16,965 nucleotides of DNA from Burkholderiales bacterium (lineage in GTDB: Bacteria > Pseudomonadota > Gammaproteobacteria > Burkholderiales > Burkholderiaceae_C): the NCBI GenBank assembly GCA_006227785.1, contig SBFU01000291.1, forward strand, positions 1 to 16,965. Reading direction: 5' to 3'. The notes under the pieces are model-generated. The model was not told the origin of the DNA. It made no database searches and worked only from the letters and a program-made list of their open reading frames with translations. The position numbers and the translations under genes are program-made. Of this stretch, positions 8,083 to 16,023 are shown in pieces. Numbering within the stretch: position 1 is the stretch's first letter; each line of letters starts with the position of its first letter.

Positions 8083-9777
8083 TCAGACACGGCCAGTCGA
8101 ACCTGCGGGTTGTTGCAACAGCGATTTCAGTCGCAGGGGCCGGATCGGTTTGCGCAGCACCGGCACGTCCGCGGGGGCCTCCAGCGCCAGTTCGCCGGTC
8201 AGCAGAATGCAGCGCGCGACACAGGGGTTCCCTTGCAGCTGGCGCAGAAGTGCCAGCCCATCCATGGGCCCGGGCAGGCGCCAGTCACTGATCACCGTGT
8301 CGGCCGCAAACGTCTGGAGTGCCTCCAACGCAGCTTCTGCGCTGTCAACCGCCAGCACCTCGAGGTGCCAGCCGCGCATCAGTTGAACCAACGAATCTCG
8401 CACCAGGGCGTGGTCTTCGACCAGCAAGACGCGCGATGCGGTGCGACCCGGGGTCTGGTCTTCGGGCGCGGTGGGCTCCACCTGAGGCTCGGGCGCGTGC
8501 ACCACGGGCAGCCGGATTTCGAAGCTGGTGCCCCGTTCCGGGGTTGATCGGACCTGCAGGGGCAGGTCGAGCAACAGGCAGAGGCGCCGCACTGTGGCCA
8601 GGCCCAGCCCGGTGCCCCGATCCGGGGCGCGCTCGACGTTGCCCAGTTGCATGAATTCTTCGAACACGATGTCCAGGTGCTCGGGTGCAATACCGATGCC
8701 GGTGTCCAGCACCTGCAAGCGCACCTGCTGTCCGAATGGTCTGGCGGCCAGCAGAACGCCGCCTTGGTGGGTGTAGCGGATGGCGTTGGACAGCAGGTTG
8801 GACAGGATGCGCTCCAGAAGGTCAGGGTCTGTGTGAACCCACAGGTCGCGAACATGCAAACGCAGTTTCAGGCCTTTGCCCCGGGCCAATGGGTCATGGA
8901 GCCTGAAGACACGCAGCATCATGGCGGGCAGGTGGACCGCTCTGGCATGCACCTCGACCCGCCCGGCGTCCAGGCGGGCAATATCCAGAATGCCGTCAAG
9001 CAGACGGTCGAGCGCCTCCAGGCATTGCCCCATGCTGTCGACCACCCGGGGGCTGAAGTCACCGCGGGCCAGCAGTCCCTGGTACAGGTTGAGCGCTTGC
9101 AGTGGCTGGCGCAGGTCGTGGCTGGCGGCGGCCAGAAAACGCTGCTTGGCGTCCCGGGCCTGCTGGGCCTGCAGGCGCAAGTCGATGGTCTCCTCCAGCT
9201 GCCGGCTCCGGTCCTGTACCAGTCGCAGCATCAGGAAAACGAAACTGGCGCCGATCAGGCCCAGGGTCACCAAAGAGCGGTCGCCACTGGCGAGGAGGCT
9301 GAAGACGATGGGTCCGATGAGCAGTGGCATGGACAACCTCAATGCCAGTGAATCGGACGATGCCGAGAACGAAAAGGCAATCGACGTCGAGACGAGCGCC
9401 ACCGTCAGGGCCAGGGCCTTGAAGACGTCCTGGGCGTCAAAGAGCAGAATGCCGGCGCTACCCCAGGCGCATGCGCTGAACAGTACCCGAAGCCGGTGCC
9501 AGCGCAGGGCCTGCTGCATGGCCGAAGCCTCCATCGGGGGTTGGCGCAACGGGCGCAGGATGCGCAGGCCCATGCCGAGAAACACGGCGCACGCCCATGC
9601 GATCGCAGCGGGAACGTGCTGGGGATAACCGAAGTAGGCCGCCATCAGCAGGGTGATCACCGCTTGCCAGGCCACAGCGCCTGGAGACCACCTCATGCTC
9701 AGTCGCAACACCTCGTGCTGGACCTTCAGCGCATTGCCGGTTTCAGTTGCGGCTTGATCGGCCGGGGTCAGGTTCAT
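8083..9777 (-). CDS. hybrid sensor histidine kinase with six membrane helices and a C-terminal receiver
   Basis: This 564-residue inner-membrane kinase has about six hydrophobic segments in residues 36-185 with very short loops and no evident periplasmic sensor domain. It probably senses something in or near the membrane. A linker helix (about 186-213) leads to the H-box ASHDLRQPLQAL, with phosphoacceptor His220. The ATPase domain has the N-box LLSNAIRYT (Asn331), G1 DTGIG (358-362) and G2 GTGLGL (388-393). A proline-rich linker (428-446) joins the receiver domain: VLLVEDH, phosphoacceptor Asp498 in ISDWRLPG, Thr527 and Lys543. All catalytic residues are intact. It starts 15 bases after the response-regulator stop on the same strand, so the two form an operon. 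The HDLRQPLQAL kinase type is common in Burkholderiales and pseudomonads, but the signal is unknown. Confidence 0.92.
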   Translation of the reverse strand: MNLTPADQAATETGNALKVQHEVLRLSMRWSPGAVAWQAVITLLMAAYFGYPQHVPAAIAWACAVFLGMGLRILRPLRQPPMEASAMQQALRWHRLRVLFSACAWGSAGILLFDAQDVFKALALTVALVSTSIAFSFSASSDSLALRLSMPLLIGPIVFSLLASGDRSLVTLGLIGASFVFLMLRLVQDRSRQLEETIDLRLQAQQARDAKQRFLAAASHDLRQPLQALNLYQGLLARGDFSPRVVDSMGQCLEALDRLLDGILDIARLDAGRVEVHARAVHLPAMMLRVFRLHDPLARGKGLKLRLHVRDLWVHTDPDLLERILSNLLSNAIRYTHQGGVLLAARPFGQQVRLQVLDTGIGIAPEHLDIVFEEFMQLGNVERAPDRGTGLGLATVRRLCLLLDLPLQVRSTPERGTSFEIRLPVVHAPEPQVEPTAPEDQTPGRTASRVLLVEDHALVRDSLVQLMRGWHLEVLAVDSAEAALEALQTFAADTVISDWRLPGPMDGLALLRQLQGNPCVARCILLTGELALEAPADVPVLRKPIRPLRLKSLLQQPAGSTGRV

Positions 9778-9792
9778 GCGGCGGCCCTGGAT

Positions 9793-10446
9793 TCAGGACA
9801 AAAGCGCCCGTGCCAGCACGACCGCCTGCAGGCGGTTGCCCACGCCCATCTTGTCGAAAATGGTGTCCAGGTGGTTTTTCACGGTGGATGGGGAAATGCC
9901 CAGGGTCTGGGCGATCACCTTGTTGCTGGCGCCCGTGGCCAGCAGCCGGATGACTTCCATCTGCCTTTCGGTGAGACCGAAATCGGCGCACCCGGTGTCG
10001 GGCGAAGGCGGTGTCACCGGCTCGTGAAAGCAGCTTTCTCCCCGACCCAGGCGTTCCAGGGCCGACATCAGCTCGCTCATCTCCATGGATTTGGACAGGA
10101 AGGCCGACAGTCCGGCTTCGCGGGCCTGGCTCGCCAGCACACCCACATCCTCTCCCGAGATCAATCCGAAGCTCAGATCCGAAAAGCGCTGGCCCAGCTG
10201 AATGGCCGCTGCCAGTCCGGTGGTGCCGGGCATGCGGTAGTCAAGCAGCACCAGGTCGAAACGCTGCGGATGCCGTTCCAGCTGACAGGTGGCCTCGATG
10301 ATGGACGCGACGGTCACCACATCGATGTGCGGCGCCAGCTGCCGCACAGCCATGCCGAAACTCTCCCGAAACAGGGGGTGGTCATCGACCAGCAACAGGC
10401 CGAACGCAATGGCCGGCAGAGGCGGAGTTGGCGCGGACTCGGACAT
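9793..10446 (-). CDS. LuxR/NarL-type response regulator
   Basis: This 217-residue DNA-binding response regulator has a receiver domain (about 15-130) with LLLVDDHP, phosphoacceptor Asp69 in LVLLDYRMPG, Ser97 in the LISGED switch region and Lys119 in FLSK. Its C-terminal LuxR-type helix-turn-helix is at about 155-212, with LTERQMEVIRLLATGASNKVIAQTL and STVKNHLDTIFDKMGV split across it. ATG 10446 is chosen because MSESAPTPP leads directly into the receiver. The frame stays open for 35 more codons upstream, but that extension is arginine/proline-rich and unlike the family. There is no good Shine-Dalgarno at ATG 10446, so the start is the least certain part. It is the first gene of the operon with the hybrid kinase and lies 140 bases from a divergent envelope operon it could control. 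Confidence 0.9.
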   Translation of the reverse strand: MSESAPTPPLPAIAFGLLLVDDHPLFRESFGMAVRQLAPHIDVVTVASIIEATCQLERHPQRFDLVLLDYRMPGTTGLAAAIQLGQRFSDLSFGLISGEDVGVLASQAREAGLSAFLSKSMEMSELMSALERLGRGESCFHEPVTPPSPDTGCADFGLTERQMEVIRLLATGASNKVIAQTLGISPSTVKNHLDTIFDKMGVGNRLQAVVLARALLS

Positions 10447-10586
10447 CTTGGTGCGAAGGATAGCGTGATCGCCCGATGGCGGGCCATGGGGCATTCGGCC
10501 TATTGTCCAGCGTCGGGCCGCCCGAGACACTGCAGGCACTGGCAGGGACAACCCCGGCCACCCAACAACACTTCAAGGAGCCTGAG

Positions 10587-11609
10587 ATGTCCCCATCGCC
10601 ATCGCACAGCCGTCCCCTTCGTCCTTGCTGGCCGGTGCTGGCATCGTGTCTTCTGGCGGTCGCCTGTGGCGGAGGCGGGTCGGGTGACAGCGGCCTGGAC
10701 GGAGCCGGCGCCGCAGGGCGGGACGCGGCCTTCGCATCAGCCGACATGACCGCGCTTCTGAATGCCTATGTCCATCACCTGGCGCAGGCCACACCCACAG
10801 TGGTCGGAGGTTCCAGGGTGGGAGGACTGGTGGCAGAGCGCGGTGTCTCAGGGGCCTCCGGATCGGCTGGTGCCAGCATCGATGAGGGTGCTCTTGAGGA
10901 GTTGCTGCCGGCCGGTCGCAGCGCATCGGTCGCGTTGCCCAAGGCGGTGCGTCCGTGTCCAGGCGGTGGAACGGTCAACACCGTGGACCTGGGTGCCCTG
11001 TCGGGCGTCCAGTTTTCTTCATGTGTCGTACCCATGGGAGGGGTGCTGAACACCTACAACGGATCGGCCGAAGTATTTGTGGTACCTGGCAATGTGCAGG
11101 CCGACATGGATGTGGAGATCAGGGGCGGAGGAGGGCAGGTCACACGCGTGTTCTTCCGAAGCCTGAACATCCAGACGCGTGGTTCGGCCTGCAACGAGAC
11201 GGTCACCATGGCCGTGGGTCGGCTTTCCGGCAGCGCGCCGGCTGGCGCCTACAGCGTCGAGTGGCGTGATGTGCTTTCCGACCGTCGCCCTGACGGAAGG
11301 GACTGCACCTGGAATGTCTCCCTGCGCGTGCTGTCTGACGGCCGCTTCTCGTCGGACGGGGGGGCTCCCTCCGTGCCGCCGGTTCGTCAGTCGCTGGACA
11401 TCAGAACCCTCGATCTGCTGCGGTATTCGCCCGAGGGGGTCGTTGGCGCGCTGAACATGCCGTATGCAGGGCGTGTCCAGTTGCGCAACCTGGAGACGGG
11501 CGCACAGACCACCTTGCGCATCGCGGATGGTGGTGTCTATGTGCAATCCTCGGGCACAGAGACCTTCGTGAGCAACGAGGCCTTGCTGGCGCGGGTGCGC
11601 GGGGGGTGA
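10587..11609 (+). CDS. unrecognised exported lipoprotein
   Basis: I do not recognise this 340-residue protein. The N-terminus has a basic region (RPLRPCW), a hydrophobic core (WPVLASCLLAVA) and a lipobox-like AVAC with the lipidated Cys at residue 27, followed by GGGGSGDSG, typical of beta-proteobacterial lipoproteins. A low-complexity Gly/Ala/Ser-rich region (28-115) precedes a likely beta-rich domain (about 120-338). That domain contains four cysteines at 124, 146, 202 and 240, suitable for two disulfides. Position -2 after the lysine-free GGGG does not hold Asp, so export onward to the outer membrane is likely. The start at ATG 10587 is well supported by AAGGAG at 10575-10580, six bases upstream. 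The OmpA-domain gene follows three bases after the stop, indicating an operon and perhaps a shared envelope role. Confidence 0.82.
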   Translation: MSPSPSHSRPLRPCWPVLASCLLAVACGGGGSGDSGLDGAGAAGRDAAFASADMTALLNAYVHHLAQATPTVVGGSRVGGLVAERGVSGASGSAGASIDEGALEELLPAGRSASVALPKAVRPCPGGGTVNTVDLGALSGVQFSSCVVPMGGVLNTYNGSAEVFVVPGNVQADMDVEIRGGGGQVTRVFFRSLNIQTRGSACNETVTMAVGRLSGSAPAGAYSVEWRDVLSDRRPDGRDCTWNVSLRVLSDGRFSSDGGAPSVPPVRQSLDIRTLDLLRYSPEGVVGALNMPYAGRVQLRNLETGAQTTLRIADGGVYVQSSGTETFVSNEALLARVRGG

Positions 11610-11612
11610 GCC

Positions 11613-12566
11613 ATGGGAAACAGGACGCCATCTTCAGAGGACCGCGAAGTCCCAGGCCGAGGGGGCTCGTGGCAGCGGCTCGGCTGGACAGGCCTGCTGC
11701 TGTTGTGCTCATGGATCACCGTCCACGCCGCAAAGGGCGAGTTGAGCGATCACCCCATGGTGTCACCCTACGAGGGTTCTGTGCTGCGTGAACACGGCGA
11801 AGAGTCCTTCAACGTCTACCGGCGCATCGTGGGACTGGATGCCAGCGGACCGGTCGCCGAGGAAGTTCAGGGCAAGGTCAACCGCCTGCGCTATGACAAC
11901 CCCAAGGGCCGTTCGACCCTGGAGATCGAGCGGAACTACCGCCAGGCGCTGGCCGCCAGAGGGCTGGTGGTCGATTTCGAGTGTGCCGGCCGACAGGCCT
12001 GCGGGCACAACCGCCGACCTGGCTGGGTGGGCATCAATGGGCTGAACCTGGGTGTCGGCGGCGACGTGCGTTACTTCACCGGCCGCATGCCTGCGGCCGC
12101 AGGCTCGGTGTACATCAGTGTGGCGGTCAATCCGCAGCGGACCTTCCTGCACATCGTGGAGCCGGGCGGCATGCAGTCTGGCAAGGTCAGCATCAACCTG
12201 GATGAACTGGCCGGCAAGCTGGAGCAACATGGCTCGGTCGAATTGCCGGGCATTTATTTCGACAGCGGAACAGCCGTCCTGCAGGCGTCGTCCAACCCTG
12301 CACTGGACATCGCAGCCCAGCTGCTGCATGAGCGCCCGACGTGGAAGATGGCGGTCGTCGGCCACACCGACAACCAGGGAACAGAGGCTTTCAATCAGCA
12401 ACTTTCGCAACAGCGGGCGGACGCGGTGGTCCAGGCGCTGGTGGCCCGCGGCGTGGGCTCCGAGCGACTGGAAAGCCAGGGCATGGGCTTGACGAAGCCC
12501 GTGGCCGACAACGCCACCGAAGCCGGGCGGGCGCGCAACCGCCGTGTCGAGCTGGTACGGCGCTAG
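11613..12566 (+). CDS. OmpA-domain envelope protein with DUF4892-like N-terminal region
   Basis: This 317-residue exported protein has a signal segment (GWTGLLLLCSWITVHA, about 24-39) preceded by an unusually long charged N-region. Residues 45-190 resemble the DUF4892 region: DHPMVSPYEGSVLREH, VQGKVNRLRYDNPKGRSTLE and ERNYRQALAARGL. The C-terminal OmpA peptidoglycan-binding domain (about 212-317) shows IYFDSGTAVL, VVGHTDNQG (248-256), LSQQRADAVV (264-273), GMGLTKPVADN and ARNRRVEL. No beta-barrel domain is present, so it is a periplasmic or lipid-free peptidoglycan-associated protein rather than a porin. Two cysteines (124 and 130) may form a disulfide. It begins three bases after the lipoprotein stop, with GGGGTGAG just upstream. 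The DUF4892 assignment is by recall and less certain than the OmpA domain. Confidence 0.88.
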   Translation: MGNRTPSSEDREVPGRGGSWQRLGWTGLLLLCSWITVHAAKGELSDHPMVSPYEGSVLREHGEESFNVYRRIVGLDASGPVAEEVQGKVNRLRYDNPKGRSTLEIERNYRQALAARGLVVDFECAGRQACGHNRRPGWVGINGLNLGVGGDVRYFTGRMPAAAGSVYISVAVNPQRTFLHIVEPGGMQSGKVSINLDELAGKLEQHGSVELPGIYFDSGTAVLQASSNPALDIAAQLLHERPTWKMAVVGHTDNQGTEAFNQQLSQQRADAVVQALVARGVGSERLESQGMGLTKPVADNATEAGRARNRRVELVRR

Positions 12567-12581
12567 TGCCGGCAGCGGAGC

Positions 12582-12611
12582 TTGCGCTCAATGGCGTGGA
12601 CCGATAATCGG
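12582..12611 (+). promoter_or_regulatory. rlmB promoter with palindromic -10, predicted leaderless start
   Basis: GATAAT at 12603-12608 ends six bases before the rlmB ATG, placing the expected +1 on the start codon. A partial -35, TTGCGC (12582-12587), is 15 bases upstream. The -10 lies in the perfect odd palindrome CCGATAATCGG (12601-12611). There is no Shine-Dalgarno sequence. The layout is the same as upstream of mnmH. Confidence 0.55.
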
Positions 12612-12614
12612 CGC

Positions 12615-13358
12615 ATGTCATCCCCCAAAGTCCTGTTCGGTTTCCATGCCGTTGGTGTTCGCCTGAAAACGGCGCCGGCTTCCATCATCGAAATCTATTT
12701 TGACGCTTCCCGGCGCGACCAGCGCATGCGCCAGTTCCTTGAACGGGCACGTGAGGCCGGCGCCCGACTGATCGAAGCGGACGGTCTTCGACTGGCCAAG
12801 CTGGCAGGCAGTCATGGGCACCAGGGTGTGGCTGCCAGGGTGCAGCCGGTCGAGCAGGCGAAGTCCCTGGATGCCTTGCTTGAACAGCTGGAGGCGGACC
12901 ATCAGGTGCCCTTGCTGCTCGTGCTCGATGGCGTCACCGACCCCCACAACCTGGGCGCCTGCCTGCGGGTCGCAGATGGGGCCGGCGCCCATGCGGTGAT
13001 CGCGCCCAAGGACCACGCGGCAGGCATCAATGCCACGGTGGCCAAAGTCGCCAGTGGAGCTGCCGAAACCATGCCCTACTTCATGGTGACCAACCTGGCG
13101 CGCACGCTGGGTGAGCTCAAGGAGCGCAACATCTGGGTGATCGGCACCAGCGACGATGCGCCCCGGACCCTGTACCAGGTGGACCTCAAGGGACCGGTCG
13201 CGTTGGTGCTGGGGGCGGAAGGGCAGGGCATGCGCCAGCTCACCCGCAAGACCTGCGACGAACTGGTGTCCATCCCCATGCGTGGCGCGGTCGAGAGCCT
13301 GAACGTCTCCGTGGCCAGTGGTGTCTGTCTTTATGAGGCGTTGCGTCAGCGCGCCTGA
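12615..13358 (+). CDS. rlmB: 23S rRNA (guanosine-2'-O-)-methyltransferase RlmB
   Basis: RlmB (247 residues) is a SPOUT-fold enzyme that 2'-O-methylates G2251 of 23S rRNA in the peptidyl-transferase region, using S-adenosylmethionine. The N-terminal substrate-binding domain begins VLFGFHAV and runs to about residue 80. The SPOUT motifs are clear: motif 1 [16 protein letters not shown] (103-118) with Asn112 and Arg118, motif 2 [10 protein letters not shown] (197-206), and motif 3 [16 protein letters not shown] (219-234). Length matches the family. ATG 12615 is chosen because conserved sequence starts within eight residues and the promoter-like GATAAT ends six bases before it. An upstream ATG at 12582 in the same frame would overlap that element. 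The gene is separated by only six bases from the sirtuin gene, so it likely heads an rlmB-sirtuin-Yip1 operon. Confidence 0.95.
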   Translation: MSSPKVLFGFHAVGVRLKTAPASIIEIYFDASRRDQRMRQFLERAREAGARLIEADGLRLAKLAGSHGHQGVAARVQPVEQAKSLDALLEQLEADHQVPLLLVLDGVTDPHNLGACLRVADGAGAHAVIAPKDHAAGINATVAKVASGAAETMPYFMVTNLARTLGELKERNIWVIGTSDDAPRTLYQVDLKGPVALVLGAEGQGMRQLTRKTCDELVSIPMRGAVESLNVSVASGVCLYEALRQRA

Positions 13359-13364
13359 GTTCGG

Positions 13365-14141
13365 GTGGACGAGGCCGCAGTGACCCGTGTCCGCGACTGG
13401 CTGCAGGAGGCCAGTCGGATCGTGGTGCTCACGGGAGCCGGTGTGAGTGCCGAGTCGGGTGTCCCGACCTTCCGCGATGCGCTCACCGGGCTGTGGGCCC
13501 GGTTTTCGCCCGAGGACTTGGCCACCGAGGCCGCTTTCCGAGCCCACCCGCAGCGTGTCTGGGACTGGTACCAGCAACGGCGGACGGGTTTGCTGGCTGT
13601 GCAGCCCAACCCAGGACACCGGGCGCTGGCGGACTACGCGATCAGACACCCGGGACGGATGACCTTGATCACCCAGAATGTGGATGACCTGCACCAGCGG
13701 GCCGGGCAGCCGCACACCCTGGCCCTTCATGGCGACCTGGCCAGCGACCGCTGGCTGGACGAGCCCAGACCCTGTTGCCTGACCCAGCCCCTGCTGGCGG
13801 GTCGTCCGCCCCGGTGTCCCGTGTGCGCCAATTTGCGCCGCCCGGCGGTCGTCTGGTTCGGAGAAGCCTTGCCGCCCGATCTGCTCGCGCGGGCTGAAAG
13901 GGCGGCCACCGAGTGTCATCTGATGCTGGTGGTCGGAACCTCGGGTGTCGTGTACCCTGCAGCCGGCCTGGCCCGCAAGGCGAGCGCAGACGGAGCGCGT
14001 GTGGTCATTGTCAACCCCGAGGAGACCGCTTTGGACGACATCGCCGACGCCTGTCTCAGGGCCGCGTCGGCGCTTTGTCTGCCGCGGTTGCTGGAGCCCG
14101 CGCCTGCGGACACGATGGATAAAACAGAAAGGACTGCCTGA
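13365..14141 (+). CDS. NAD-dependent protein deacylase, Sir2 family (CobB/class III-like)
   Basis: This 258-residue sirtuin removes acyl groups from protein lysines using NAD. Visible motifs are GAGVSAESGVPTFRD (24-38), TQNVDDLHQRAG (103-114), the catalytic histidine in LHG (His122), WFGEALP (164-170), VVGTSGVVYPAA (189-200) and IVNPEET (215-221). Tyr69 and Arg72 in WDWYQQRR form the YxxR signature that binds acidic acyl groups in class III enzymes, so desuccinylase/demalonylase activity is plausible. The zinc-module cysteines are Cys137-Cys138 and Cys151-Cys154; the first pair is adjacent rather than CxxC. The start is GTG 13365, six bases after rlmB, with GTG 13380 as an alternative; neither has a strong ribosome-binding site. 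The stop overlaps the next ATG by one base. Confidence 0.92.
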   Translation: MDEAAVTRVRDWLQEASRIVVLTGAGVSAESGVPTFRDALTGLWARFSPEDLATEAAFRAHPQRVWDWYQQRRTGLLAVQPNPGHRALADYAIRHPGRMTLITQNVDDLHQRAGQPHTLALHGDLASDRWLDEPRPCCLTQPLLAGRPPRCPVCANLRRPAVVWFGEALPPDLLARAERAATECHLMLVVGTSGVVYPAAGLARKASADGARVVIVNPEETALDDIADACLRAASALCLPRLLEPAPADTMDKTERTA

Positions 14142-15415
14142 TGGATACCCCAGACAACACCACATCCAGCCGCATCAGTCTGGTCGACCGGGTGCAGGCG
14201 ATGCTGCTGCGCCCCCGGGAGACGTGGCCGCAGATTGCGGCCGAAGCCCATGACATCAAGACCATCTACCGCGATTACCTGGTCTTTCTGGCCGCTGTGT
14301 CGGCTGTCGCCTCCTTCGTCGGGTTGAGCCTGGTGGGCGTGGGCGCCATGGGCTTCAGCTTCCGGGTGCCCATCCTCAATGGCCTGGCCCATATGGTGGT
14401 CGGCTTCGTGCTGACGCTGGCCATGATGTACGGGGTTGCGCTGGTTGCCGATGCACTGGCGCCCAGCTTCAAAGGCGAAAAAGACTTTGCCTCGGCTTTC
14501 AGACTGGTGGCCTACGGCTCCACGGCGGGGCTGCTTGGCGGCGTGTTCCAGATCGTGCCGGTCCTGTCTGTTCTTGGCTTGCTGGCGGCCCTGTATTCGA
14601 TTTACCTCGTGTACACGGGCGTCACGGTCATGATGAAGGTGCCCGAGGAAAAGGCCTTGCCTTACACGGCGGTGCTGGCGGTCTGCATCCTGGTGATCGC
14701 CATTGTGGTTGGCACGCTCAGCGCTGCCCTGAGTGGTGCTCGAAGCGGGGGCGGCATGCGCATGGGGGACTCCTCAGGGCAGGGCGATGTGGAAATCCGC
14801 TTGCCGGGCACGGAGATCCGCATCGACACTGGCAAGCTCGAGGAAGCGGGCAGAAAGATGGAAGAAGCGGCCCAACGGATGGAAGAGGCGCAGGCCAAGG
14901 GTGACGGGCAGGCGGCAGGCAAGGCGCTGGGTGAAATGATGGGCGCCATGACCGGTGCCGGTCAGGGTGCACAACCTTTCGCGCCGGAACAGATGCAGCA
15001 AGCCTTGCCCGATCGTCTGCTGGGCCTGGAGCGCACCGCCATCGAGGCCCGCACCGACTCGGCCATGGGCATGAGCCTGTCGCGGGTCACGGCCGAGTAC
15101 AGCTCGGAGCAGGCCCGTGTCGAAGTCGGCATGCAGGACATTGGTGCGGTGCCCGCCCTGGCCATGGCCATGGGTGCATGGGCCGGCAGCACAGTCAACC
15201 GCGAGACGCGCGACGAGGTCGAGCGCGTGTTCCAGAGAGGTGGCATCACCTTCAAGGAGGCGTACCGCAAGGATGGTGGGCGGGCCGAGCTGACCGGCCT
15301 GCTTCCCAACGGCGTGCTGGTCGAGCTCACCGGTGACAGTGTCGACATCGAGGGCCTGCGTGAGGCCTGGAGCGATATCGATGTCGCCCGTCTGGCCGGA
15401 CTGAAGCGACCCTGA
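14141..15415 (+). CDS. Yip1-domain membrane protein with an uncharacterised C-terminal half
   Basis: This 424-residue inner-membrane protein has an N-terminal Yip1-type domain. An amphipathic start (VDRVQAMLLRPRETWPQIAAE) is followed by about five hydrophobic segments near 46-66, 80-104, 120-138, 140-160 and 175-197. The C-terminal half, about 200-424, is soluble. It holds DVEIRLPGTEIRID, a Glu/Ala/Lys/Met-rich helix (231-255, likely coiled coil), a Gly/Ala/Met-rich linker, then a mixed domain starting QALPDRLLGLERTA and ending VELTGDSVDIEGLREAW. I do not recognise that part. Bacterial Yip1 proteins have no well-defined role that I know of. ATG 14141 shares a base with the sirtuin stop and has GAAAGGA seven bases upstream, showing translational coupling. 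The gene ends eight bases before the convergent chrA. Confidence 0.83.
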   Translation: MDTPDNTTSSRISLVDRVQAMLLRPRETWPQIAAEAHDIKTIYRDYLVFLAAVSAVASFVGLSLVGVGAMGFSFRVPILNGLAHMVVGFVLTLAMMYGVALVADALAPSFKGEKDFASAFRLVAYGSTAGLLGGVFQIVPVLSVLGLLAALYSIYLVYTGVTVMMKVPEEKALPYTAVLAVCILVIAIVVGTLSAALSGARSGGGMRMGDSSGQGDVEIRLPGTEIRIDTGKLEEAGRKMEEAAQRMEEAQAKGDGQAAGKALGEMMGAMTGAGQGAQPFAPEQMQQALPDRLLGLERTAIEARTDSAMGMSLSRVTAEYSSEQARVEVGMQDIGAVPALAMAMGAWAGSTVNRETRDEVERVFQRGGITFKEAYRKDGGRAELTGLLPNGVLVELTGDSVDIEGLREAWSDIDVARLAGLKRP

Positions 15416-15423
15416 AGCCAGCC

Positions 15424-16023
15424 TCAGACCAGCCCGGTTGCGCCCAGGACGGCCCCGGTTCCGATCAGCAGCAGCAGGTGGACCCGGGTGCGCCAGACCA
15501 GCAAGGTGGTCAAGGCCATCAGCAACCACAAGGGCCAGTCGCGTGCTGGCACATCCTTTGACGAGATCAGCAGCCAACCGGTTGCAATCAGCAGCGCAAT
15601 CACGATCGGCGCCATGCCCGCCTTGAACGCCCGCACGCCATGACGGTCCCGGTGCCGGTGCGCCCAGCGGCTGACGGCATAGCTCAGCATGGAAGACGGC
15701 AGCAGGATGGCCACCATGGTCACCACCACCCCCACGAAAGCCAGCACCCAGGCCAGCCAGCCACCGTCAGGTCCGCCTCCCGCATTGAGGCCGACATTCC
15801 AGCCCAACAAGGCCACAAACAGCACATTTGGCCCTGGTGCGGCCTGCGACAAGGCGATGGAGGACGTGAACTGCGCATCGGTGATCCAGCCGTTCTGGTG
15901 GACCAGGTAGCGGTGCATGTCAGGTGCGGTGGTGATGGCGCCGCCAACGGCCAGCAAAGACAGCAGGGCGAAATGGCCGAACAGATCCAGCCACATGGGC
16001 AGGGTCGGCTCCATGGCGGTCAT
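15424..16023 (-). CDS. chrA: half-size ChrA chromate transporter, second subunit
   Basis: This 199-residue membrane protein is one half of a short-chain (single-domain) ChrA pair, the CHR superfamily associated with chromate efflux. It has VGGAITTAPDMHRYLV (26-41) and APGPNVLFVALLGWNVG (62-78), the two CHR signature stretches, and around five or six hydrophobic helices. Full-length ChrA is about 400 residues with two homologous halves; here each half is a separate gene. ATG 16023 overlaps the upstream partner's stop in an ATGA arrangement, with GGGAG about eight bases upstream. Members of the family also occur in organisms without chromate resistance, so transport of chromate itself is an inference. 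No chrB or other metal-resistance gene is near. Confidence 0.87.
   Translation of the reverse strand: MTAMEPTLPMWLDLFGHFALLSLLAVGGAITTAPDMHRYLVHQNGWITDAQFTSSIALSQAAPGPNVLFVALLGWNVGLNAGGGPDGGWLAWVLAFVGVVVTMVAILLPSSMLSYAVSRWAHRHRDRHGVRAFKAGMAPIVIALLIATGWLLISSKDVPARDWPLWLLMALTTLLVWRTRVHLLLLIGTGAVLGATGLV

Noticed and set aside
10447..10551. 35-codon N-terminal extension of the response regulator
   Set aside because: Arg/Pro-rich and unlike receiver proteins; the downstream ATG 10446 gives a normal family length.
10476..10586. 37-codon upstream extension of the lipoprotein gene
   Set aside because: ATG 10587 has a near-perfect AAGGAG and puts the lipobox at a normal distance from the N-terminus.
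10447..10586. Operator or paired promoters in the divergent gap
   Set aside because: TATTGT at 10501 resembles a -10 but has no -35, and no convincing inverted repeat is visible; only the ribosome-binding site of the lipoprotein gene is clear.
9496..10749. 417-codon plus-strand open frame across the kinase/regulator pair
   Set aside because: Antisense to intact kinase and receiver/LuxR domains; His/Gln/Arg-rich and motif-free.
12618..14165. 515-codon minus-strand open frame opposite rlmB and the sirtuin gene
   Set aside because: Antisense shadow of two genes with complete catalytic motifs; low-complexity Gly/Gln/Arg composition and no family resemblance.
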